Part shown: one piece after another, positions 30,646 to 37,686 of the stretch
Numbering within the stretch: position 1 is the stretch's first letter
Layout of the letters: the number at the start of each line of letters is the position of its first letter
Assembly (NCBI GenBank): GCA_030148915.1
Contig: JASBSN010000060.1
Coordinates: 1 to 37,686 of the forward strand
Direction: 5' to 3'
DNA from: Thiogranum sp.
Lineage (GTDB): Bacteria > Pseudomonadota > Gammaproteobacteria > DSM-19610
DNA: 37,686 bases
Translations under genes and position numbers: made by a program
Notes under the pieces: generated by a model
What the model saw: only the letters and a program-made list of their open reading frames with translations
What the model was told of the DNA's origin: nothing
The model's database searches: none

Positions 30646-33600
30646 ATGTTGCAATTGCCCGGTGCGCCCGCTCTTTCCGCTTTTCGCCTGGATAAACTGC
30701 GCCGGCGTCTGCAGCAATCCGTTGACACAGTGGTCGCCGTCGCCGCGCACTTCGAGTATTTCATCAATGTGGAAGAGACGCTATCCAGCCAAGCGCAGGC
30801 GACGCTGCGCCAGTTGCTCGGTGAGGGCGTGCCCCCCGGCGGCAAAAACAGTTACCGCTGTTGGGTCGTGCCCCGCATCGGCACCATTTCACCCTGGTCC
30901 AGCAAAGCTACCGACATTGTGCACAACTGCGCTCTGAGCAGCGTGGCGCGCATCGAGCGCGGCCTGCGTTACGACATCCGTCTGGGTGAGGGCGCGCACC
31001 TCGACAGCGCCGCCGGCGCGGCTTTGCATGCCTGCCTGCATGATCGCATGACTGAAACGGTACTGGAGCACGCTGGCGAGGCCGAGCGCCTGTTCAGCCA
31101 CGCCGACCCGGCGCCGCTGGGGCGCGTCGATATTCTGCGCGGCGGGCGCGACGCGCTGCTGGCGGCCAACCGCGATCTGGGGCTGGCGCTCTCGGAAGAT
31201 GAAATCGATTACCTGATCGACAGCTTTAGCGCCCTGCGCCGCAATCCCACCGATGTGGAGCTGATGATGTTCGCGCAGGCCAACTCCGAGCACTGCCGGC
31301 ACAAAATCTTTAATGCCAGTTGGATCATCGACGGCGAGAGGCAGGAGGCGACGCTGTTCGATATGATCCGCGCCAGTTACCGGGCCAGTCCCGAGGGCAT
31401 TCTTTCGGCCTATAAAGACAATGCCGCGGTCATCGAGGGTTACCGGGCGCGGCGTTTTTTCGCCGACCCGGGCAGCGGCGAATACCGCGCCGCGGAAGAG
31501 CCTGCGCATATCCAGATCAAAGTCGAAACCCACAACCACCCGACGGCCATTTCGCCGTTTCCGGGTGCGGCCACGGGTTGCGGCGGTGAGATTCGCGACG
31601 AGGGCGCCACCGGGCGCGGTGCCAAACCCAAGGCCGGACTGGCCGGTTTCTCGGTCTCCAATCTGCGCATTCCCGGTTTCGAGCAACCTTGGGAGACCGA
31701 CCACGGCAAGCCCGCGCGCATCGCCTCGGCGCTGGATATCATCATCGAGGGCCCGCTGGGCGCGGCGGCCTTCGGTAACGAATTCGGCCGACCGAATATC
31801 TGCGGCTACTTGCGCACCTTCGAGGAACAAGTGCCTGGGCCGACCGGTAGTGAAGTGCGCGGCTATCACAAGCCCATCATGATCGCCGGTGGCTATGGCA
31901 ACATCCGCGCGGGTCACGTGCAAAAGGGCGCCATCCCATCGGGTGCGCAGATCATTGTGCTCGGCGGTCCGGCCATGCTCATCGGCCTGGGCGGCGGGGC
32001 GGCCTCCTCGGTCTCCAGCGGCGCCAGTTCGGCGGCGCTGGATTTCGCCTCGGTGCAGCGCGGCAACCCGGAGATGGAACGCCGCTGCCAGGAAGTCCTC
32101 GATCGCTGCTGGGCGATGGGCGATGACAACCCCATCTTATCGATACACGATGTCGGCGCCGGCGGTCTGTCCAACGCCGTACCCGAGCTGGTCAATGACG
32201 CCGGTCGCGGCGGGCGCTTCGAGCTGCGCGCCATCCCCAACGATGAGCCGGGCATGTCGCCGATGCAGATCTGGTGTAACGAATCGCAGGAGCGCTACGT
32301 GCTGGCGGTGGACGCGGCCCGCCTGGACGAGTTTGAAGCCTTGTGCGAGCGCGAACGCTGTCCGTTCGAAGTGTTGGGCGAAGCCACCGAGGCGCGGCAC
32401 CTGCTGCTCGGCGACGGCTATTTCGATAACACGCCGATCGATCTGCCGTTGTCGCTGCTGCTCGGCAAACCGCCGAAAATGCTGCGCGACGTGCACCACA
32501 AAACCTTTCGCAAACCCGAGCTGCAACTGCCCGATGACTTCACCGAGATGGCCTACCGTGTACTGCGGCTGCCGACAGTCGCCAGCAAGCAGTTCCTGAT
32601 CACCATTGCCGACCGCTCGGTTACCGGCCAGGTGGTGCGCGACCAGATGGTCGGCCCGTGGCAGGTGCCGGTAGCCGATGTGGCGGTCACCTGCGCCGAC
32701 TACAGCGGGTATCGCGGCGAAGCCATGGCCATGGGCGAGCGGTCCCCGGTAGCTTTGGTCGAGCCGGCCGCCTCCGGGCGTCTGGCAGTGGGTGAGGCCA
32801 TTACCAATCTGGCCGCCGCGCCGATCGCGCGCCTGGCCGAGGTCCGCCTGTCGGCCAACTGGATGGCGCCCGCCGGTCACCCGGGCGAAGACGCCGCGCT
32901 GTTCGATACGGTAAAAGCCGTGGGCGCACAGCTGTGCCCGCGTCTGGGCATCGCGATCCCGGTGGGGAAGGATTCGTTGTCGATGAAAACCGTGTGGCAG
33001 GAAGACGGGGAGAGCCACGCCGTCACCGGGCCATTGTCGGTGATTGTCACCGCCTTTGCCCCGGTGCGCGATGTGCGCCGCACCCTCACGCCACAACTGC
33101 GCAGCGATTGCGGCGACAGCGACCTGATCCTGATCGATCTCGGCAAGGGCCGCAACCGCCTCGCCGGTTCCGCCCTGGCGCAGGTCTACAAGCAACTGGG
33201 GCACCACGCGCCGGATCTCGACGACCCCGAAGCCCTGCGTGCATTTTTCGCCTGCATTCAGGATCTCAACCAGGACGGTCTGCTGCTGGCCTATCATGAT
33301 CGTTCCGATGGCGGACTGTTGGCGAGCCTCTGTGAAATGAGTTTCGCCGGACATACGGGCATCGACATACGCCTGGATGATCTCGGCGGCGATCCGCGCG
33401 CGGCCTGCTTCAGCGAGGAACTGGGCGCGCTGGTGCAAGTGCGGCATTGCGACACCGATACCGTACTGGAAGTGCTGCGCAGCGCCGGTCTGGGCCGGCA
33501 CAGCCACGTCATCGGCAGTCTGCGCGAGGACGATCGCGTGCTGATCCACTACGCCGGCCTGGCCTTGCTGGACCAACCGCGCGTCGAGTTGCAACGGGCC

Positions 33601-34536
33601 TGGAGTGAAACCAGCTATCGTGTGCAGGCGCTGCGTGACAATCCCGCCTGCGCCGAAGAGGAATTCGACGCCTTGCTGGAGGCCGATGACCCCGGCCTGC
33701 GGGTACAACTGAGCTTTGATACAGACGCGAATCCCGCCGCGCCGATGGTCAACGTCGCTGCGCGTCCCCGTCTCGCCATCCTGCGCGAACAGGGGGTCAA
33801 CGGTCAGGTGGAAATGGCCGCGGCCTTCGATCGTGCCGGGTTCAGCTGCAGCGACGTGCACATGAGCGACCTGATTGCCGGGCGCACCGATCTGCAGGGG
33901 TTTTCGGGTCTGATCGCCTGCGGCGGGTTTTCTTACGGCGATGTGCTGGGCGCCGGGCAGGGCTGGGCGCGCTCGATCCTGTTCAACGCCCGCGCCCGCG
34001 ACGCCTTCGAGGCGTTTTTCAGCCGCGCCGATAGCTGGGGACTGGGGGTGTGTAACGGTTGTCAGATGATGTCAGGCCTGAAAGACATTATCCCGGGCGC
34101 GGCGCAGTGGCCACGTTTCGAGCGCAATGTGTCCGAACAGTTCGAGGCGCGCGTCAGCCTGGTGGAAGTATTGCCTTCGCCATCCATCCTGCTGCAGGGC
34201 ATGCAAGGTTCGCTGCTGCCGGTGCCGGTGGCGCACGGCGAGGGCTACGCAGGCTTTGCCTCGCCGTCGGCCGCGCGAGTCGCACTGGAGTCCGGGCAGG
34301 TGGCGTTGCGCTATGTCGACCACCAGGGCCGGGCCACTGAGCGCTATCCGCTGAACCCCAACGGCTCGCCCCTGGGTATCACCGGGTTGAGCAACCAGGA
34401 CGGCCGCTTCACCATTATGATGCCGCACCCCGAGCGGGTGTTCCGCAGCGTCACCAACTCGTGGCTTCCGCCTGACTGGGAAGAGGATGGCCCCTGGATG
34501 CGGCTGTTCCGCAACGCCAGGTTCAACCTCGGCTGA
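30646..34536 (+). CDS. purL: Phosphoribosylformylglycinamidine synthase PurL (single-chain)
   Basis: The 1296-residue enzyme makes FGAM from FGAR, ATP and glutamine in purine synthesis. The ATG at 30646 gives the standard length of the large proteobacterial PurL and a normal N-terminus ([18 protein letters not shown]). Identifiable parts are the N-terminal PurS-like region, the linker, two AIRS-like halves ([41 protein letters not shown]) and the C-terminal glutaminase (catalytic Cys1136 in [18 protein letters not shown]). The 170-nt gap from the preceding gene suggests its own promoter, but none was identified with confidence. Confidence 0.97.
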   Translation: MLQLPGAPALSAFRLDKLRRRLQQSVDTVVAVAAHFEYFINVEETLSSQAQATLRQLLGEGVPPGGKNSYRCWVVPRIGTISPWSSKATDIVHNCALSSVARIERGLRYDIRLGEGAHLDSAAGAALHACLHDRMTETVLEHAGEAERLFSHADPAPLGRVDILRGGRDALLAANRDLGLALSEDEIDYLIDSFSALRRNPTDVELMMFAQANSEHCRHKIFNASWIIDGERQEATLFDMIRASYRASPEGILSAYKDNAAVIEGYRARRFFADPGSGEYRAAEEPAHIQIKVETHNHPTAISPFPGAATGCGGEIRDEGATGRGAKPKAGLAGFSVSNLRIPGFEQPWETDHGKPARIASALDIIIEGPLGAAAFGNEFGRPNICGYLRTFEEQVPGPTGSEVRGYHKPIMIAGGYGNIRAGHVQKGAIPSGAQIIVLGGPAMLIGLGGGAASSVSSGASSAALDFASVQRGNPEMERRCQEVLDRCWAMGDDNPILSIHDVGAGGLSNAVPELVNDAGRGGRFELRAIPNDEPGMSPMQIWCNESQERYVLAVDAARLDEFEALCERERCPFEVLGEATEARHLLLGDGYFDNTPIDLPLSLLLGKPPKMLRDVHHKTFRKPELQLPDDFTEMAYRVLRLPTVASKQFLITIADRSVTGQVVRDQMVGPWQVPVADVAVTCADYSGYRGEAMAMGERSPVALVEPAASGRLAVGEAITNLAAAPIARLAEVRLSANWMAPAGHPGEDAALFDTVKAVGAQLCPRLGIAIPVGKDSLSMKTVWQEDGESHAVTGPLSVIVTAFAPVRDVRRTLTPQLRSDCGDSDLILIDLGKGRNRLAGSALAQVYKQLGHHAPDLDDPEALRAFFACIQDLNQDGLLLAYHDRSDGGLLASLCEMSFAGHTGIDIRLDDLGGDPRAACFSEELGALVQVRHCDTDTVLEVLRSAGLGRHSHVIGSLREDDRVLIHYAGLALLDQPRVELQRAWSETSYRVQALRDNPACAEEEFDALLEADDPGLRVQLSFDTDANPAAPMVNVAARPRLAILREQGVNGQVEMAAAFDRAGFSCSDVHMSDLIAGRTDLQGFSGLIACGGFSYGDVLGAGQGWARSILFNARARDAFEAFFSRADSWGLGVCNGCQMMSGLKDIIPGAAQWPRFERNVSEQFEARVSLVEVLPSPSILLQGMQGSLLPVPVAHGEGYAGFASPSAARVALESGQVALRYVDHQGRATERYPLNPNGSPLGITGLSNQDGRFTIMMPHPERVFRSVTNSWLPPDWEEDGPWMRLFRNARFNLG

Positions 34537-34633
34537 CGCCGCCCCGGCATCGGTGCGGTGCGTGCCGGTCAATCAGTGTCCGCCGATTGGACCAGGCGGG
34601 TGCGTCCTCAGTCCGCCCGTGAGGCAGGCGCAT

Positions 34634-34689
34634 TCGTCACAAACTCATCACAGAAGTTAAACCTTCCCGTCAACTGCGTGTTTTATAAA
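34634..34689 (+). promoter_or_regulatory. PHO-box-like 11-nt periodic array with -10 box upstream of nuclease gene
   Basis: Direct units repeat every 11 nt: TCGTCAC (34634), TCATCAC (34645), a poor GTTAAAC (34656) and CCGTCAA (34667). PhoB recognises 7-bp CTGTCAT-like direct repeats spaced by 4 bp, and TATAAA (34684-34689) starts 10 nt after the last unit, the spacing seen in PhoB-activated promoters. Match to consensus is partial. The downstream gene is a secreted nuclease, a classical phosphate-starvation function. Confidence 0.4.
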
Positions 34690-34719
34690 GACCCCGTGTC
34701 CCACAAAACAACTCAAGGA

Positions 34720-34765
34720 AACTCTGATCAATTCGTCATACCGGCGTAGGCCGGTATCCAGAGTT
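34720..34765. repeat. REP-like element: hairpin nested in a second inverted repeat
   Basis: ATACCGGC (34738-34745) and GCCGGTAT (34750-34757) form a perfect 8-bp hairpin around GTAG. This is nested inside AACTCTG (34720-34726) and CAGAGTT (34759-34765), a 7-bp perfect inverted repeat. The core, TCATACCGGCGTAGGCCGG, is the kind of short dispersed palindrome common in proteobacterial intergenic DNA. Only one copy occurs in the window. Confidence 0.6.
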
Positions 34766-34816
34766 TGCCGCTGCACGGCTCGTGCTGTTGTTTTCATTTT
34801 TTCTACGAGGATTGCC

Positions 34817-37686
34817 ATGAAACGGATGTTGACCCGGGTGCCGGCGGTTATATCGGCGGTTTTTATTCTGCAGGCTTATGCTTGTGCCGCCACTGACTTG
34901 TATCTATCGGAGTACATTGAAGGCAGCAGCTATAACAAAGCGCTTGAGGTCTACAACGACACCGGCGCCAGCGTGGATTTGTCGGCGTATGAAGTTCAAT
35001 TTTACTTTAACGGCAGCACGCTCCCGGGACGCACCCTGAACTTAACGGGCACGGTGGCGCCGGGCGATGTGTTTGTTCTCAGCCACGTCAAGGCCGATGC
35101 TGCGATTCTGGCCCAAGCCGACCAGACCGGCGACGGCAGTTGGTTTAACGGTGACGACGCCGTGGTGCTGCTGAACGGCGGGGCGATCATCGATGTCATC
35201 GGCCAGATCGGCGTAGATCCGGGCGCGCAGTGGGGCAGCGGTGCGACCAGCACGCAGAATAACACCCTGCGGCGCCTGAGCGCCGTTACCGGCGGCGACG
35301 TCAATGCCTATAACGCGTTCGATCCCGCGCTTGAATGGGAGGGGTTTGCAGAGGACACCTTTGACGGGCTCGGTGCGCACACCAGCGATAGCGCCCCGCC
35401 GGCGCCGCCTGCGGCCGCTCAATTGTTGATCAACGAGGTGGACGCCGATACCGCCGGCGCGGATAGCGCCGAATTTGTTGAGCTGTATGACGGTGGCGTG
35501 GGTAACCAGGATCTTAGCGGTAAGGTATTGGTTCTGTATAACGGCAATGGCGATAGTGTCTACGCGGCCTACGATCTGGATGGCTACAGCACCGATGCTT
35601 CCGGCTATTTCGTCTTGGGTAACGCGGCGGTGCCGGGGGTGGATGCGGTGATCGCCGACGGGGTGCTGCAAAACGGTGCCGACGCGGTGGCCCTGTATCA
35701 GGCGAATGGCGTCGACTTCCCCAATGGTGCGCCGCTTTCATTGTCGAACCTGGTCGATGCCGTCGTTTACGACACCAACGATGCCGACGACGCCGGTCTG
35801 TTACCGCTGCTCAATGCCAATGAGCCGCAACTGAACGAACACGGCAATGGCAACAAGGATGTTCATTCCAACCAGCGCTGCGCCAACGGCGCGGGTGGTG
35901 CGCGCAATACCGCCGGCTTCGTGCAGGCGCCGGCGACACCGGCCCAGGCCAATGCCTGTAGCGCCGTGACCGCCTGTGGATCACCGGCCAACCTGATCCA
36001 CGCGATTCAGGGCAATGCCGCCGACAGCCCGATGTTAAACCAACCGGCTACGGTCGAGGCAGTGGTGGTGGGCGATTTTCAAAGCACGACAGCGGGGCTG
36101 GGCGGATTTTTTGTGCAGGAAGAGGCGGCTGATACCGATACTGATGCGAACACCTCGGAAGGTTTGTTTATTCACGACAATGGGTTTGGCGTTGATGTCG
36201 CCGTGGGTGATCTGGTGCGTGTCAGCGGTACGGTCGGCGAGGCTTCCGGGCTGACGGAACTCAATGCGCTGAGTGCGATCGAACGGTGCGCTTCGGGCAG
36301 TACGCCGGCGGCGACCGACCTCTCCCTGCCTTTCGCCAGTGCCACCGATCTGGAACGCTATGAGGGCATGCTGGTTCATCTGCCGCAGACGCTCAGCGTG
36401 ACCGAAAACTATAATCTGGGCCGATACGGCGAAGTCGTGGTGTCGAGCGGTGGGCGGCTGTACACGCCGACCAACATGGTCGCACCGGGCGCCGCGGCTA
36501 TCGCGCAGCAGGCGGCCAACGACCTCAATCGTCTGATCGTTGACGACAGCAACCTCACTCAAAACGCCGATCCGATCGTCTATCCGGCGCCGGGCCTGAG
36601 CGCGTTCAACACACTGCGCAGTGGCGACACCCTCACCGGCCTGACCGGCGTGGTTGGTTACGCCGCCAACGCTTATAGAATACACCCGACCCTTGTTCCG
36701 CAGTTTGTGGCCAATAATCCGCGCCGCGGCTCGCCGCCGCTCGCGGCCGCCGGTTCTCTGCGAGTGGCGAGTTTCAATGTATTGAACTACTTCAACGGCG
36801 ATGGTCAGGGCGGCGGTTTTCCCACCAGTCGCGGCGCCGATACTCTCGGTGAGTTCACCCGCCAGCGGGATAAGATTATTGCCGCCATCAGCGCCATGGA
36901 CGCGGACATTATCGGTCTAATGGAGTTGGAGAACGACGGCTACGGGCCCGCCAGCGCCATTGAGGATCTGGTCAAGGGGCTGAATGCGGCAGCCCCGACC
37001 GGCACCAGCTACAACGCCATCAATCCCGGGGTGGCGAAAATCGGCACGGATGCGATAACAGTGGGCCTGATCTACCGTAATGAAACGGTGCAGGCGGTGG
37101 GTAACACCGCCATCCTCGATGCTTCCGTCGACCCACGTTTCAACGACCAGAAAAACCGCCCGACCCTGGCGCAAGCCTTTATGGAAAAAGCCAGCGGCGC
37201 GCGTTTGACCGTGGCGGTCAACCATCTCAAGTCAAAAGGCTCGAGCTGTGCCAGCATCGGTGACCCGGACACCGGCGACGGACAGGGCAATTGCAACTTG
37301 ACGCGCACCAGCGCCGCTCAAGCCCTCGTCGACTGGCTGGCGCGCGACCCGGCGGGCAGCAACGACGGCGACGTGCTGATCATCGGCGACCTTAACGCTT
37401 ACGCCAAGGAAGATCCTGTCAGCGCCATTCTGGCGGCCAATTACACCAATCTGATCAGCACGCATGTTGGAGCCGGGGCCTATTCTTATGGCTTCAAGGG
37501 TCAGTTTGGTAACCTCGACCACGCCCTGGCCAACGCGAGTCTCGGCGCCCAGGTGGTGGCCGTGGCCGATTGGGCGATCAACGCCGATGAGCCGCGTGTG
37601 CTGGACTACAACGAAGAGTATAAGTCAGCCAACCAGTTGATTAATCTCTACAATGCCGATGCCTATCGCGCATCGGACCATGATCC
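34817..37686 (+). CDS. Secreted ExeM/NucH-type nuclease with two lamin-tail domains (truncated by window end)
   Basis: The reading frame from ATG 34817 is open to the window edge (956 codons). A signal peptide (cleavage near YACAATDL) is followed by a lamin-tail domain (about 25-150, TDLYLSEYIEGSSYNKALEVYN), a second one (about 200-320, QLLINEVDADTAGADSAEFV), an OB-fold-like region (about 385-480) and an endonuclease/exonuclease/phosphatase domain from about 648 (LRVASFNVLNYF). Catalytic motifs are GLMELEND (Glu703), IIGDLNAYAKED (near 855) and SDHD (953-956), where the window ends. Relatives (ExeM, NucH, Xds) degrade extracellular DNA for nutrients or biofilm turnover. The 280-nt upstream region holds a REP-like repeat and a PHO-box-like array. 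Confidence 0.92.
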   Translation, partial: MKRMLTRVPAVISAVFILQAYACAATDLYLSEYIEGSSYNKALEVYNDTGASVDLSAYEVQFYFNGSTLPGRTLNLTGTVAPGDVFVLSHVKADAAILAQADQTGDGSWFNGDDAVVLLNGGAIIDVIGQIGVDPGAQWGSGATSTQNNTLRRLSAVTGGDVNAYNAFDPALEWEGFAEDTFDGLGAHTSDSAPPAPPAAAQLLINEVDADTAGADSAEFVELYDGGVGNQDLSGKVLVLYNGNGDSVYAAYDLDGYSTDASGYFVLGNAAVPGVDAVIADGVLQNGADAVALYQANGVDFPNGAPLSLSNLVDAVVYDTNDADDAGLLPLLNANEPQLNEHGNGNKDVHSNQRCANGAGGARNTAGFVQAPATPAQANACSAVTACGSPANLIHAIQGNAADSPMLNQPATVEAVVVGDFQSTTAGLGGFFVQEEAADTDTDANTSEGLFIHDNGFGVDVAVGDLVRVSGTVGEASGLTELNALSAIERCASGSTPAATDLSLPFASATDLERYEGMLVHLPQTLSVTENYNLGRYGEVVVSSGGRLYTPTNMVAPGAAAIAQQAANDLNRLIVDDSNLTQNADPIVYPAPGLSAFNTLRSGDTLTGLTGVVGYAANAYRIHPTLVPQFVANNPRRGSPPLAAAGSLRVASFNVLNYFNGDGQGGGFPTSRGADTLGEFTRQRDKIIAAISAMDADIIGLMELENDGYGPASAIEDLVKGLNAAAPTGTSYNAINPGVAKIGTDAITVGLIYRNETVQAVGNTAILDASVDPRFNDQKNRPTLAQAFMEKASGARLTVAVNHLKSKGSSCASIGDPDTGDGQGNCNLTRTSAAQALVDWLARDPAGSNDGDVLIIGDLNAYAKEDPVSAILAANYTNLISTHVGAGAYSYGFKGQFGNLDHALANASLGAQVVAVADWAINADEPRVLDYNEEYKSANQLINLYNADAYRASDHD

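Noticed and set aside
32137-33861. A 574-codon minus-strand open frame inside purL
   Set aside because: Antisense to the well-conserved PurL coding sequence; composition is His/Gln/Arg-rich as expected of a reverse-complement frame in GC-rich DNA.
1-37686. CRISPR array, prophage or restriction/defence system
   Set aside because: No regularly spaced direct repeats, phage structural genes, or methylase/nuclease defence modules were recognised; the only nuclease-like proteins fit PhoH2, YycJ and ExeM families.

Overview
The window looks like a chromosomal segment from a GC-rich, motile, sulfur-oxidising gammaproteobacterium, probably in the Chromatiales/Ectothiorhodospirales range of chemolithotrophs. 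The evidence is gammaproteobacterial housekeeping synteny (tolA-tolB-pal-cpoB-queE-queC; gcvR-bcp; dapA-bamC), a periplasmic Sox thiosulfate-oxidation cluster, and cytoplasmic sulfur-carrier genes (TusA, a single-domain rhodanese). The genus cannot be fixed from the sequence alone.

Layout. 1-3.0 kb: end of tolA, then tolB, pal and cpoB (Tol-Pal envelope system). 3.1-4.5 kb: queE and queC (7-deazaguanine/queuosine synthesis). 4.5-5.8 kb: a YeeE/YedE-type membrane protein, a likely thiosulfate or sulfur-compound importer. 5.9 kb: tRNA-Lys(TTT). 6.0-7.7 kb: an AT-richer patch with a structured leader and an unrecognised secreted, Cys-rich, probably beta-helical protein. 7.8-11.7 kb (minus strand): soxX-soxY-soxZ-soxA, then a terminator, then soxB with its own apparent promoter; no soxCD is present. 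12.0-13.4 kb (minus): a BepA-type periplasmic M48 protease. 13.6-14.3 kb: rhodanese and tusA. 14.4-17.5 kb: two divergent FadL-family outer-membrane proteins, then a periplasmic protein with two DUF302-like halves. 18.8-21.2 kb: two consecutive chemoreceptors, each preceded by a sigma-28-like promoter. 21.4-23.8 kb: LysR regulator, small unknown protein, PerM/AI-2E family protein. 23.8-27.5 kb (minus): PhoH/PIN ATPase, peroxiredoxin Bcp, GcvR-type ACT protein, GalT-family nucleotidyltransferase. 27.7-30.5 kb: dapA, bamC and a YycJ-type metallo-beta-lactamase-fold hydrolase. 30.6-34.5 kb: purL. 34.8 kb to the end: a large secreted ExeM/NucH-type nuclease, cut by the window edge at its catalytic SDHD motif.

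How it fits together. Thiosulfate would be loaded on SoxYZ by SoxAX and hydrolysed by SoxB. Without SoxCD the sulfane sulfur would be expected to accumulate or be passed inward, where rhodanese and TusA can carry it to cytoplasmic enzymes. The YeeE protein may import thiosulfate, and the GalT-family enzyme could be an APS:phosphate adenylyltransferase rather than a sugar enzyme. FadL porins and the DUF302-like protein next to the sulfur genes may handle a hydrophobic substrate, but this is speculation.

No integrase, transposase, CRISPR array, toxin-antitoxin or phage gene was recognised. The most interesting non-coding signals are an 11-nt periodic PHO-box-like array in front of the secreted nuclease, the interleaved inverted repeats in the leader of the 6.4 kb gene, an operator-like palindrome over the rhodanese promoter, a terminator splitting soxA from soxB, and a REP-like nested hairpin at 34.7 kb.
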